Assembly: GCA_965216845.1 (NCBI GenBank) | Contig: OZ244200.1 | Coordinates: forward strand, 2,728,001-2,792,000 | Length of the DNA stretch: 64,000 bases | Source: Panacagrimonas sp965216845 | GTDB taxonomy: Bacteria; Pseudomonadota; Gammaproteobacteria; Nevskiales; Nevskiaceae | Direction of reading: 5' to 3' | Shown here: piece after piece, positions 15,761-24,727 of the stretch | Layout of the letters: each line of letters opens with the position of its first letter | How positions within the stretch are numbered: position 1 is the stretch's first letter | Position numbers and translations under genes: made by a program | The notes under the pieces: model-generated | What the model was told of the DNA's origin: nothing | What the model saw: only the letters and a program-made list of their open reading frames with translations | The model's database searches: none

Positions 15761-16777
15761 TCACACCCCCAGCTTTTTGTGCATTGCCGGGCTGGTGGTG
15801 GTGTATTGCAGATTGATCTTCTGATCCGGATACAACTGGTGCTTGATGGCAAAGGCGGCCAGCGCGGCTTCGTGGAAACCGGACAGAATCAGCTTCTTCT
15901 TGCCGGGATAGGTATTGATATCACCCACCGCGTAGATGCCGGGCGTGCTGGATTCGAACTTCTCCGTATCCACGGTGATGGTGTTCTTGTTGAGATTCAA
16001 ACCCCATTCGGCAATCGGCCCCAGCTTGGGCAGCAGGCCGTAAAACGCCAGCACGTGATCCACCTCGATCTGGTGATCATTGCGGTCGATGTCCGTCACC
16101 TTGATCGACGCCAGCCGATCACCTGCGGCCTGATAATCCACCACCGTCCCGCTCATCCATTTGAGCTTGCCCTGCTCGCCCAGTTCTTTCATGCGATTGA
16201 CCGAAGCCGGCGCGGCGCGGAAATTGGCGGAGCGGTGGATCAGCGTCAGGTCGCACTGGTCATATAACTGCAGCGCCCAATCCAGCGCCGAATCGCCGCC
16301 GCCGAGCACCACGACTTTCTTGCCGTGGTGATCAGACGGATCGCGCACCTTGTAGAACAGCTGCTGGTCGATGAAACGGTCCACACCCTCAAGCCGCAAC
16401 GGCACCGGCTGGAAAGCGCCGACGCCGCCGGCAATCACCACCGCCTTGGCCGTGACTTCTTCGCCGGCGGCCGTGATCAGATGAAAGCGGCCATCGTCCT
16501 GTTTCTGTAGCTGGCTGACCGGTGAACCCAGCACGAACTCCGCGCCAAAGGGTTTGATCTGTTCCAACAGCTTGTCGATCAACTCCTGCGCGCCGATGAT
16601 CGGATAGGCCGGAATGTCGTAGATGGGTTTGTCCGGATACAGCTCGGTGCATTGGCCGCCGACCACCGGCAGGGCATCGATCACGCAGGCCTTGAGATCC
16701 AGCAGTCCCAGTTCAAAAACCTGAAACAGGCCGCAGGGACCGGCGCCAATAATGGCGACGTCGGTGTTGACGCTCAT
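15761..16777 (-). CDS. Thioredoxin-reductase-like ferredoxin/flavodoxin-NADP+ reductase
   Basis: 338 aa from ATG 16777. FAD motif GAGPCGLF (17-24) and a second nucleotide motif VVLGGGDSALDWAL are present, but the redox CxxC of thioredoxin reductase is absent, which is the mark of the TrxR-like FNR group (YumC/FNR type 2). The C-terminal GDINTYPGKKKLILSGFHEAALAA matches FAD contacts of this group. It supplies reduced ferredoxin or flavodoxin from NADPH. Confidence 0.88.
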   Translation of the reverse strand: MSVNTDVAIIGAGPCGLFQVFELGLLDLKACVIDALPVVGGQCTELYPDKPIYDIPAYPIIGAQELIDKLLEQIKPFGAEFVLGSPVSQLQKQDDGRFHLITAAGEEVTAKAVVIAGGVGAFQPVPLRLEGVDRFIDQQLFYKVRDPSDHHGKKVVVLGGGDSALDWALQLYDQCDLTLIHRSANFRAAPASVNRMKELGEQGKLKWMSGTVVDYQAAGDRLASIKVTDIDRNDHQIEVDHVLAFYGLLPKLGPIAEWGLNLNKNTITVDTEKFESSTPGIYAVGDINTYPGKKKLILSGFHEAALAAFAIKHQLYPDQKINLQYTTTSPAMHKKLGV

Positions 16778-16915
16778 GTTGAATGCCTCTTCGGAGTCAA
16801 TCGGGCGCGCATTATGCCGCGCCGACCCGGCAGAAAAATCACCCGCACAGCGGAGTTTCAAGCTTATGTGTTTTTGGAATTACAAACGCGCAACTTATGC
16901 AATGCACTTTCCGAG

Positions 16916-17740
16916 TCAACGCTGCAGCTCCTTTTCCTGCATCACCACTGCGGCGATCTCCTCAATCGACATATTGGCCGAGTTGACGCTGGGAATGCCG
17001 AGCTTGCGGTAAAGGCTTTCGGCCTGACGCAGTTCATACGCACATTGCGCAAGTGAGGCATAGCGCGAACCGGCACGGCGCTCGGTGCGCACCTGCGCCA
17101 GGCGTTCGGGATCGGAAGTGATGCCGAAACAACGGTCGGCATAGGGACGCAAGGACTCGGGCAACTGCAGGTTTTCCAGATCATCCTCGGTCAGCGGCAC
17201 ATTGGTGGCGAAAATACCGTGCTGCAAGGCCAGATAAAGCGTGGTCGGGGTTTTTCCGCAGCGAGACGGGGCAATCAGAATCACCTGCGCGCGGTCCAGG
17301 TCGCGCGCCGCCTGACCGTCATCGTGCTCCATGGCGAAGTTGGTGGCCTCGATCCGCGCCTCATATCGCCGCGAGTCTCCCTGGCCGTGCGCGCGCCCCT
17401 GGGCATGAGTCGACTTTTCACCCAACTCGTCCTCGATGTGATGAATGAAGGCATCGAACAAATCGATGAACAGGCCCTTGCACTGCCTGACGATCCCGCG
17501 CACCTCGTCGTTGACGGTGGTGGAAAACACGATGGGCCGCGGCTCCTGGTCGGCCACGTAATCGATGTACTGCACACAGTTGCGCGCCTTTTCCACCGAA
17601 TTGACGAACGGCAGTGTGGTCTTGCGAAATTCCACCGCGTCGAACTGCGTCAACAGGGTATTGCCCAGGGTTTCGGCGGTGATGCCGGTGCCGTCGGAAA
17701 CGAAGTAAACGGCGCGCGCCCCCGGCACGGACGAACTCAA
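16916..17740 (-). CDS. ppsR: Phosphoenolpyruvate synthase regulatory protein (kinase/pyrophosphorylase)
   Basis: 274 aa. It opens with the DUF299 signature YFVSDGTGITAETLG, has the P-loop APSRCGKTPTTLYLA, and ends with the NSANMSIEEIAAVVM motif. PpsR inactivates PEP synthase by ADP-dependent phosphorylation and reactivates it by Pi-dependent pyrophosphorylysis. The start is TTG 17740 or GTG 17728; no ATG is near. PpsR normally lies divergent and next to ppsA; here ppsA starts at 19627 and a secreted VWA gene lies in between. Confidence 0.92.
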   Translation of the reverse strand: MSSSVPGARAVYFVSDGTGITAETLGNTLLTQFDAVEFRKTTLPFVNSVEKARNCVQYIDYVADQEPRPIVFSTTVNDEVRGIVRQCKGLFIDLFDAFIHHIEDELGEKSTHAQGRAHGQGDSRRYEARIEATNFAMEHDDGQAARDLDRAQVILIAPSRCGKTPTTLYLALQHGIFATNVPLTEDDLENLQLPESLRPYADRCFGITSDPERLAQVRTERRAGSRYASLAQCAYELRQAESLYRKLGIPSVNSANMSIEEIAAVVMQEKELQR

Positions 17741-17829
17741 GGCCCGAATCCGGCGCGGACCCGCCCGTGCCGGCCTGGCGCGGACCCATCAGTCGGCATC
17801 ATCTGGCGCACGACCTGCCCCCCGATTTG

Positions 17830-17845
17830 TGTGACGCAATTCACA
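17830..17845. promoter_or_regulatory. CRP/Vfr-like binding site 1
   Basis: TGTGACGCAATTCACA matches the CRP consensus TGTGA-N6-TCACA at all ten conserved positions. It lies between ppsR (start 17740) and the VWA gene (start 18014), and its centre is 52 bp from site 2. Confidence 0.7.
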
Positions 17846-17881
17846 GATCAATCTTCACCCGAAAAAAAACCCGGTTCTGGA

Positions 17882-17897
17882 AGTGACGCAGATCACA
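17882..17897. promoter_or_regulatory. CRP/Vfr-like binding site 2
   Basis: AGTGACGCAGATCACA differs from TGTGA-N6-TCACA at one conserved position. Its centre lies about 61 bp upstream of a likely start region near 17950, where TAGGCT (17939-17944) could serve as a -10 box for the VWA gene. This spacing fits class I CRP activation, but the -10 is weak. Confidence 0.6.
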
Positions 17898-18013
17898 CTT
17901 TAGCGGAATTCGCGGTTTCATCTTCCGGTCGCCAGGCATAGGCTGAAAGTCCGTGTTCGGGGACGCGCAAACCAACCGCTCGCGGATCAATTTCGCTTTT
18001 TTCGGGGGGAACA

Positions 18014-19405
18014 ATGATGAATCGATCCAAATGGTTTTACGGCGCAGGTTCTGCGCTTTTCGGTGCCTGTCTGGCGGCATCCACCATGGTCTCGGCCGCA
18101 GTTGATCCGGATCATGTTGAGGTCACACTGGAGGCGGGCGAGTCCACCACCATCAACAAGCATGTGACGATTCCGGAAGACACGACGCCGGACAAGGTGG
18201 ATGTGGCACTGCTGGTGGATCTGTCCGGCAGTTACAGCAACGATCTACCCAACATCAAGTCGCAGATTCCGGAAGTGTTTCAGGACCTGGTGGACGCCGG
18301 CATCGATACCCGCTTCGGCCTGTCCTCCTTCATCGACTTTCCACTCTCGCCCTGGGGCGGCTCCAGCGACTACGCCTATCAGCGGGATCTGGATCTGACC
18401 AGCGATCAGGGCGCCTTCTCCACCGCCCTGAACGCATTGACCACAGGCAGTGGCTTCGATGGCCCTGAATCACAATACGAAGGCGTGTTCCAGACCGCCA
18501 CCGGCGCCGGCAATGATATTCCCGGCACGATCGGCGACGTGCCGGCCGGCATGGGCATGAGCTTTCGCACTGACGCGCTGAAGGTGATCATCATCACCAC
18601 CGACGCGCCCTTCCACACGCCGGGCGACAGCAACTGTTCTGGCGGCGATGCCTGCCCCTTCGGCTATCCGGGCACTTCGCGCGACGACACGGTGGCGGCG
18701 CTGAACGCCAACGGCATCGCCGTGATCGCGCTCAAGGCGCCGGGTTCGGGCTCGGAAATGGATGATCTGGCCGATTCCACCGGCGGCAGCGTGCAGACCA
18801 CGGATGGATCCAGCTCGGATATCGGCAACGCCATCGTCGCCGGGTTGAGCGAGGTCTCCACCACGATCATGCCGTTCGCGGTCGAACCTTGCGCGGTGGA
18901 TGTGAGCTTTGCGCCCGAATCCATCACCTTCCCGGCCGAAGGCGGTGAAGGTGACTTCACCGAAACCGTGACCGTGCCCGAAGACACCGAGCCGGGCACC
19001 TATACCTGTCAGGTGTCCTTTGGCGTGGCCGGCACGCAAACGCTGGTGGTCACGGTGCCGGACGATGAGATCGAGACCCAGCTGGATGCGCAGGCCTATG
19101 TCAGCTCCAACACCTCGGCGCGTCTGCTGCGCTTCCTGCGCACCCGTCTGAACATCGGCTTTGACGCCACCCTGACCGCCGAGGGCGCGCCGCTGGCCGG
19201 CGAGGAAGTCGTGTTCAGCGCCGGATCCTACAGCTGCAGCGGCGTCACCAACGCCAACGGCATGGCCAGTTGCAGCCTGAGCCTGCGCGGCTTGCTGTCG
19301 ACGGTGCTGAACTTCGGCTACACGGCGGAGTTCGCGGGCAATCCGCCCTACCTGCCTTCCAGCGACAGCGGCGCACTACTGTTCGTCAACGCCAATGTGA
19401 ACTGA
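18014..19405 (+). CDS. Secreted integrin-beta-like von Willebrand factor A domain protein
   Basis: 463 aa with a signal peptide (cleavage near residue 29). A VWA domain covers about residues 63-285. MIDAS motif D69-L-S71-G-S73 is intact. Several blocks resemble the integrin beta I-like domain more than ordinary bacterial VWA: DLSGSYSNDL, FGLSSFIDFP, DGPESQYEGVFQ (149-160) and TTDAPFHTPGD (195-205). A Cys pair brackets an insertion (C208, C214). The C-terminal ~100 residues look like an Ig/Big-type domain (LAGEEVVFSAGSYSCSG, NANGMASCSLSL). No anchor is seen. The ribosome site GGGGGGA precedes ATG 18014. A terminator follows. Likely exported adhesin or matrix-binding protein; ligand unknown. 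Confidence 0.85.
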   Translation: MMNRSKWFYGAGSALFGACLAASTMVSAAVDPDHVEVTLEAGESTTINKHVTIPEDTTPDKVDVALLVDLSGSYSNDLPNIKSQIPEVFQDLVDAGIDTRFGLSSFIDFPLSPWGGSSDYAYQRDLDLTSDQGAFSTALNALTTGSGFDGPESQYEGVFQTATGAGNDIPGTIGDVPAGMGMSFRTDALKVIIITTDAPFHTPGDSNCSGGDACPFGYPGTSRDDTVAALNANGIAVIALKAPGSGSEMDDLADSTGGSVQTTDGSSSDIGNAIVAGLSEVSTTIMPFAVEPCAVDVSFAPESITFPAEGGEGDFTETVTVPEDTEPGTYTCQVSFGVAGTQTLVVTVPDDEIETQLDAQAYVSSNTSARLLRFLRTRLNIGFDATLTAEGAPLAGEEVVFSAGSYSCSGVTNANGMASCSLSLRGLLSTVLNFGYTAEFAGNPPYLPSSDSGALLFVNANVN

Positions 19406-19451
19406 GCCTGTAATGAACCTGTAGCAGGCTTCCCGCTTTTCGGGGGAACTG

Positions 19452-19484
19452 GGCGCGGTCGATTCGGCCGCGCCTTTTCTTTTG
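19452..19484 (+). terminator. Intrinsic terminator after the VWA gene
   Basis: Stem GGCGCGG/CCGCGCC (19452-19458 with 19468-19474) with a 9-nt loop is followed by TTTTCTTTT. It isolates the VWA gene from ppsA. Confidence 0.85.
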
Positions 19485-19626
19485 CACCGACGGGGCAATC
19501 CCATGCCCACCAACCAAAGGATTGGCGTCAACGGCACCGATCACCGGCAGCGGGAAAGTACAATGCCCTATTTCTGACACATTCGGGTGCCTCGAGCGGC
19601 GCGACAATCAGGGGTTTGGTGACGAA

Positions 19627-22002
19627 ATGAGCGAGCAGGTTCTTTGGTATTCCGCCCTGGGCATGGGCGACGTGGAAACAGTGGGCGGCAAGAACGCATC
19701 GCTGGGCGAAATGATTTCCAATCTGGCCGCATCCGGCGTGAAAGTGCCCAACGGCTTTGCCACTACCGCAGCCGCTTACCGCCAGTTTCTGCAGCACGAA
19801 GGCCTGGACGAACGCATCAATGCACAGCTTTCCGGGCTGGACGTGGATGACGTTCAGGCGCTGGCCGAGGTGGGCAAGACTATTCGCGCCGCGGTCATCC
19901 AGGCGCCCTTTCCCACGCAGCTGGAAAAAGAAATTCGCGCTGCATATCAAGAACTTGTGGAAGATTCCGGCGCTGAAATCACGGTGGCGGTGCGTTCTTC
20001 GGCCACCGCCGAGGATTTGCCGGACGCCTCCTTCGCCGGACAGCAGGAGACCTTCCTCAACGTGCACGGGATTGAAAACGTGCTGCACGCGATCAAGGAG
20101 GTGTTCGCCTCCCTGTTCAACGACCGCGCGATTTCCTACCGCGTGCATCACGGCTTTGAACACGCGGCGGTGGCCTTGTCCGCCGGCGTGCAGCGCATGG
20201 TGCGTTCCGACAAGGGCGCCTCGGGCGTGATGTTCACCATGGATACCGAATCCGGCTTTCGCGATGCGGTGTTCATCACCGCCAGCTACGGCCTGGGCGA
20301 GGCGGTGGTACAGGGCGCGGTCAACCCCGACGAGTTTTACGTCTACAAACCGGGCCTGAAGCAGAACCGGCCGGCGATCCTGAAACGCGGCCTGGGCGAA
20401 AAAGCCAAGAAGATGGTGTATTCGGCCGAACGCAAACTCGGTCGAACGGTGGAATTCGTGCCGGTTTCCACCGAAGAGCGTGGTCGGTTCTGCATCAACG
20501 ATGCCGACACCGAGGCCTTGGCGCGTCAGGCGCTGATCATCGAAGAGCATTACCAGCGCCCGATGGATATCGAATGGGGCAAGGATGGCGTTGACGGTCA
20601 GATCTACATCCTGCAGGCGCGACCGGAAACCGTGCAATCACGCGCTTCGAGCAGCACCTTGCGCCGTTACAAGCTCAAGTCCGGCGGCAAGATTGTGGCC
20701 GAAGGTCGCGCCATTGGTCAGAAAATCGGCGCCGGGCCGGTGCGCTTGCTCAACTCCATCGATGAAATGGCGCGCGTCCAAAGCGGTGACGTGCTGGTCA
20801 CCGACATGACCGACCCGGATTGGGAGCCGGTGATGAAACGCGCCAGCGCCATCGTCACCAATCGCGGCGGTCGCACCTGTCACGCCGCCATCATCGCCCG
20901 CGAACTGGGCATTCCGGCAGTGGTGGGCTGCGGCGACGCCACCGAGGTTTTACGGGACGGGCAGGATGTCACCGTGTCCTGCGCCGAAGGCGACACCGGA
21001 CACATCTATGACGGCCACATCGACTTCGCGGTCGATGAGGTTCACCTGGACAAGATGCCGGATGTTCCGGTCAAGATCATGATGAACGTCGGCACGCCGG
21101 AGCAGGCTTTCGACTTTGCCTCGCTGCCGCATGCGGGTGTAGGCCTGGCGCGGCTGGAGTTCATCGTCAATCGCCAGATCGGCATTCATCCGCAAGCCCT
21201 GCTGGAACTGAACACCCAGGCACCGGAAGTGCGGCGCACCGTGGATACCATGATCAGCGCCTACGACAGCCCGCGCGACTACTTCGTCAAGCGTCTGGCC
21301 GAGGGTGTGGCGACCATTGCCGCCGCGTTTGCGCCGGAACCGGTGATCGTGCGCATGTCGGATTTCAAGTCCAACGAGTACGCCAACCTGGTGGGCGGCA
21401 AGCGTTACGAGCCGCACGAAGAAAACCCCATGATCGGGTTTCGCGGCGCCTCCCGCTATATCGCTGAAAACTTTCGCCCCTGCTTCGACATGGAATGCGA
21501 AGCGCTCAAGTTCGTGCGCGATGAAATGGGCCTGACCAACGTCAAGATCATGATCCCCTTCGTCCGCACCCTGGAGGAGGCGCAGCAAGTCAACCACATC
21601 CTGGCCGAGAACGGCCTGAAGCGTGGTCAGAATGATTTGCAGCTGATCATGATGTGCGAGCTGCCTTCCAACGCCGTGCTGGCCGATGAATTCCTGGAAT
21701 ACTTTGACGGCTTCTCCATCGGCTCCAACGACATGACCCAGCTCACCCTGGGTCTGGACCGTGACTCCGGACTGATCGCGCACCTGTTCGACGAGCGCAA
21801 TCCGGCGGTCAAGAAAATGCTGCACATGGCGATCCAGGCCTGTCGCAAGGCCGGCAAGTATGTTGGCATCTGCGGCCAGGGCCCCAGCGATCATCCGGAG
21901 CTGGCCAAATGGCTGCTCGACGAAGGCATTGAGAGCATGTCGCTCAACCCGGATACGGTGGTGGAAACCTGGTTGTTTCTGGCGGGTGAGAAAACGGTTT
22001 AG
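19627..22002 (+). CDS. ppsA: Phosphoenolpyruvate synthase
   Basis: 791 aa from ATG 19627, the usual length. The N-terminal ATP-grasp-like PPDK domain (VGGKNASLGEM; VRSSATAEDLPDASFAGQQETFLN) is followed by the phosphohistidine domain (GGRTCHAAIIARELGIPAVVG, catalytic His) and a TIM-barrel PEP-utilising domain with SIGSNDMTQLTLG and GICGQGPSDHPE. It makes PEP, AMP and Pi from pyruvate and ATP for gluconeogenesis, and is controlled by PpsR. The open frame before 19627 is upstream non-coding sequence. Confidence 0.97.
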   Translation: MSEQVLWYSALGMGDVETVGGKNASLGEMISNLAASGVKVPNGFATTAAAYRQFLQHEGLDERINAQLSGLDVDDVQALAEVGKTIRAAVIQAPFPTQLEKEIRAAYQELVEDSGAEITVAVRSSATAEDLPDASFAGQQETFLNVHGIENVLHAIKEVFASLFNDRAISYRVHHGFEHAAVALSAGVQRMVRSDKGASGVMFTMDTESGFRDAVFITASYGLGEAVVQGAVNPDEFYVYKPGLKQNRPAILKRGLGEKAKKMVYSAERKLGRTVEFVPVSTEERGRFCINDADTEALARQALIIEEHYQRPMDIEWGKDGVDGQIYILQARPETVQSRASSSTLRRYKLKSGGKIVAEGRAIGQKIGAGPVRLLNSIDEMARVQSGDVLVTDMTDPDWEPVMKRASAIVTNRGGRTCHAAIIARELGIPAVVGCGDATEVLRDGQDVTVSCAEGDTGHIYDGHIDFAVDEVHLDKMPDVPVKIMMNVGTPEQAFDFASLPHAGVGLARLEFIVNRQIGIHPQALLELNTQAPEVRRTVDTMISAYDSPRDYFVKRLAEGVATIAAAFAPEPVIVRMSDFKSNEYANLVGGKRYEPHEENPMIGFRGASRYIAENFRPCFDMECEALKFVRDEMGLTNVKIMIPFVRTLEEAQQVNHILAENGLKRGQNDLQLIMMCELPSNAVLADEFLEYFDGFSIGSNDMTQLTLGLDRDSGLIAHLFDERNPAVKKMLHMAIQACRKAGKYVGICGQGPSDHPELAKWLLDEGIESMSLNPDTVVETWLFLAGEKTV

Positions 22003-22422
22003 GCCAGGCCTTTGAGCATCTCAAACATGCCTCTTGGCGCAAGCACGCGCATGGAGCCAATCGCTTCCAGCCACAGAAGCACCTGATCATCGGTCACGAA
22101 CATGTCTACCTCAGCGACCATGGCTGCGGTGAGGGTCGGCACATCGTCCTTGTCAGAAACTTCGCGCGCCCAATCGCCGGGCTCGTGCTCGGGCGCATGG
22201 GATAAGGCATCAAGCACTTCCAGCATCCCCCTTGATCTGCTGATCATCGGCGCGAAGTTTCGATGTCATCGTGCGAACCTACTCCTCGCGCATTGCCGTG
22301 GAAATCAGAATCCGCGCTTCACCAAACTCCATTCGGTCCAGCACTAGTCGGACAAGGTCGGCGCAAATGCCGCGTGCAACCGAGGCGCTTACCCACACGT
22401 TGGTATCGAGAAAAACCTTCAC
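21999..22422 (-). pseudogene. PIN-domain toxin (VapC-like), broken by a stop codon and a frameshift
   Basis: The reading starts at GTG 22422 with KVFLDTNVWVSASVARG, the first acidic motif of PIN ribonucleases, and continues to STAMREE before an in-frame TAG. Past the TAG the same frame reads VRTMTSKLRADDQQIK, then a run of five G (four would restore frame) shifts into MLEVLDAL...DDVPTLTAAMVAEVDMFVTDDQ with the remaining PIN acids and RVLAPRGMFEML. A complete toxin would be about 140 aa. It overlaps the antitoxin fragment by GTGA and touches the ppsA stop region. The stop makes loss of function likely; the G5 could be an error. Confidence 0.7.
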
Positions 22423-22529
22423 GAAATATCGCGAAAAACATCCTCATCTGTCAGATACCCGGCCGCTTCGCCCAACGGCATGAGCGACTCGCCGAGAATA
22501 GCAGCCACCTTCCGACGGTGATCATGCAT
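22419..22529 (-). pseudogene. Antitoxin remnant upstream of the PIN toxin
   Basis: A 36-codon frame from ATG 22529 (the frame is open back to a TAA near 22560, preceded by the codons for RLDANLWG) ends in LMPLGEAAGYLTDEDVFRDIS and overlaps the toxin start as GTGA. The sequence resembles the C-terminal, toxin-neutralising part of an AbrB-like antitoxin; the DNA-binding N-terminal part is missing. Confidence 0.45.
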
Positions 22530-22569
22530 GCCCCACAAATTCGCGTCTAACCGCCCGTTTTATATCTAA

Positions 22570-23241
22570 ATGAATCTTGCACTGAGCCAAATTTTCACCG
22601 CCGAACAGCTCGCCGGCTTGCAACAACAAGTTTCACAACTGAAGTTTGTGGACGGCGCCAGCACCGCCGGCTGGCACGCCAAGCTGGTGAAGAAAAACCT
22701 GCAGGCGGACGCCAAAGACGAATTAACCCAAAAGCTCACCGCCGGCATCCGAGAAGCGCTGCTCAAGCACCCGCTGGTGCAGACCGCGCTGTTGCCGCGA
22801 CGCATTCGCATGCCGCTGATTTCCAGGTACGAACCCGGCATGGAATACGGCGCGCACGTGGACAACGCGCTGATGGGCGGCAGTGAAGCGGTTCGCACCG
22901 ACATTGCCATCACGGTTTTCCTGACCGAGCCTTCGTCTTGCGACGGCGGCGAGCTGGTGATCGAATCCGCCTCCGGCTTACAAAAATTCAAGCTCGAAGC
23001 CGGTCAGGGCATCAGCTATCCGGCCACCACCCTGCACCGGGTGGCGTCCATCAGCCGCGGACACCGCATCGCCGCCGTCACCTGGGTGCAGAGCTTTGTG
23101 CGTGATGCCGCACAAAGGGAGATTCTGTTCGATCTGATGAGCGCGCAGCGCAGCATCTTCAAGAAGGACGGAAAAAGCCGGGAATTTGACCTATTGGCAA
23201 AGACTTATGCCAACTTGCTCAGGCGTTGGTCGGAAAACTGA
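22570..23241 (+). CDS. Fe(II)/2-oxoglutarate-dependent PKHD-type hydroxylase (PiuC/YbiX family)
   Basis: 223 aa. The iron ligands H-x-D are in YGAHVDNALM, the distal His in TTLHRVASI, and the 2-oxoglutarate Arg in GHRIAAVTW. Homologues (YbiX in E. coli, PiuC in Pseudomonas) are often iron-regulated and sit beside TonB receptors; no receptor gene is here. The start follows the TA remnants by 40 bp. Confidence 0.9.
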   Translation: MNLALSQIFTAEQLAGLQQQVSQLKFVDGASTAGWHAKLVKKNLQADAKDELTQKLTAGIREALLKHPLVQTALLPRRIRMPLISRYEPGMEYGAHVDNALMGGSEAVRTDIAITVFLTEPSSCDGGELVIESASGLQKFKLEAGQGISYPATTLHRVASISRGHRIAAVTWVQSFVRDAAQREILFDLMSAQRSIFKKDGKSREFDLLAKTYANLLRRWSEN

Positions 23242-23267
23242 GTTGCGCATGAGTCGGCGCGGCAAGG

Positions 23268-24233
23268 CTAGCGCTTGACCGGCTCACCGCCAGCGGTGTT
23301 CTGACGCAAGGCTGGCGGCAACGAAAACACGATGGTTTCTTCCCTGCCCTGCAACTCCTGGCTGGAAACACCACCCAGTTGCTTGAGGCGGTCAATCACC
23401 CGCTGAACCAGCATTTCCGGCGCGCTGGCGCCGGCGGTGACGCCCACCTGCAGACAGCCCAGCAACCAGTTTTGCTGAATATCTTCCGGGCCGTCGATCA
23501 AATACGCGGTAGCGCCACACAGCTCGGCGATTTCTCGCAAACGATTGGAGTTGGAGCTGTTGGCCGAGCCCACCACCAGCACCACATCGCACTGCCTGGC
23601 CAGCTCCTTCACCGCGTCCTGACGGTTGGTGGTGGCGTAACAGATGTCATCCTTGCGCGGCCCCTGAATGGTCGGAAAGCGCCTGCGCAGCGCATCGATG
23701 ATTCTGGCGGTGTCGTCCATCGACAGCGTGGTCTGGGTGACATAAGCCAGGTTCTGGGGGTCGCGCACGTCAAGCTGGTCAACGTCGGCTTCGGTTTCCA
23801 CCAGCGCAATCCGACCGCCCCGCGACAGGTCGAACTGCCCCATGGTGCCTTCGACTTCCGGGTGACCGGCGTGGCCGATCAGCACCACGTCAAAGCCATC
23901 GCGCGCGTAGCGTTTGACCTCGATATGCACCTTGGTGACCAGCGGACAGGTGGCGTCAAACACCGTCAGATTGCGCGCCTTGGCCTGTTCGCGCACCGCT
24001 TGGGAAACACCGTGGGCGGAGAAAATGCAGTTCACACCGGGCGGAATTTCTTCGATTTCCTCGACGAAGATCGCGCCCTTGTCGCGCAGGCCATCCACCA
24101 CGAAACGATTGTGCACCACCTCATGGCGGACATAGATGGGCGCGCCCAACTGATCCAGCGCGCGCTCCACGATCTCGATGGCGCGATCCACGCCAGCGCA
24201 AAAGCCACGCGGATTGGCGAGCAGGATTTTCAT
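23268..24233 (-). CDS. ispH: 4-hydroxy-3-methylbut-2-enyl diphosphate reductase
   Basis: 321 aa. Iron-sulfur Cys are seen in GFCAGV (C12) and DATCPLVTKVH, with the active-site blocks HEVVHNRFVV, GHAGHPEVEGTMGQ and NSSNSNRL. It makes isopentenyl and dimethylallyl diphosphate in the last step of the MEP pathway. The start overlaps the lspA stop by ATGA. The fkpB gene that often lies between lspA and ispH is absent. Confidence 0.96.
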   Translation of the reverse strand: MKILLANPRGFCAGVDRAIEIVERALDQLGAPIYVRHEVVHNRFVVDGLRDKGAIFVEEIEEIPPGVNCIFSAHGVSQAVREQAKARNLTVFDATCPLVTKVHIEVKRYARDGFDVVLIGHAGHPEVEGTMGQFDLSRGGRIALVETEADVDQLDVRDPQNLAYVTQTTLSMDDTARIIDALRRRFPTIQGPRKDDICYATTNRQDAVKELARQCDVVLVVGSANSSNSNRLREIAELCGATAYLIDGPEDIQQNWLLGCLQVGVTAGASAPEMLVQRVIDRLKQLGGVSSQELQGREETIVFSLPPALRQNTAGGEPVKR

Positions 24234-24727
24234 TCCGATGCCTTGGACCGCGTGCGTTCGCGCAAGTGCTGCAACAACATGTCCAGCAGCAACAGGCCGG
24301 CGCCCACGGTGATGGCGGCGTCCGCAATATTGAAGGCGGCGAAATGCCAGCCGCCCACATGAAAATCAATAAAGTCGGTGACGTGACCCAGGCGGGCGCG
24401 GTCGATCACATTGCCCAGCGCGCCGCCCAGAATCAGGGACAAGCCGGCCGCAACCACGCGCTCTCCATTTGGATGACGACGCAACCAGATCAGAATGCCA
24501 ACGCTCACCGCCACCGCCAGCAAGATGAAAAACTCGCGCGGCATCTCGCTCATCATGGAAAATGCCGCGCCGCGGTTGTGCATGTGCACCAGATTCAGAA
24601 ACGGCGCCACCGCCACCCGTTCGTAAAGCTCCAGTGCGCGGATGATCATTTGCTTGCTGACCTGATCCGCAATGATCACCGCCAGCGACAGCCATAACCA
24701 ATAAACGTTGCGAAAGGCGATGGCCAT
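24230..24727 (-). CDS. lspA: Lipoprotein signal peptidase
   Basis: 165 aa from ATG 24727, which overlaps the ileS stop by one base. Four membrane segments are visible, with the catalytic Asp residues in GNVIDRARLGHVTDFIDFH and FNIADAAI. It cleaves prolipoprotein signal peptides in the inner membrane. The order ileS-lspA-ispH is classical. Confidence 0.96.
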   Translation of the reverse strand: MAIAFRNVYWLWLSLAVIIADQVSKQMIIRALELYERVAVAPFLNLVHMHNRGAAFSMMSEMPREFFILLAVAVSVGILIWLRRHPNGERVVAAGLSLILGGALGNVIDRARLGHVTDFIDFHVGGWHFAAFNIADAAITVGAGLLLLDMLLQHLRERTRSKASE

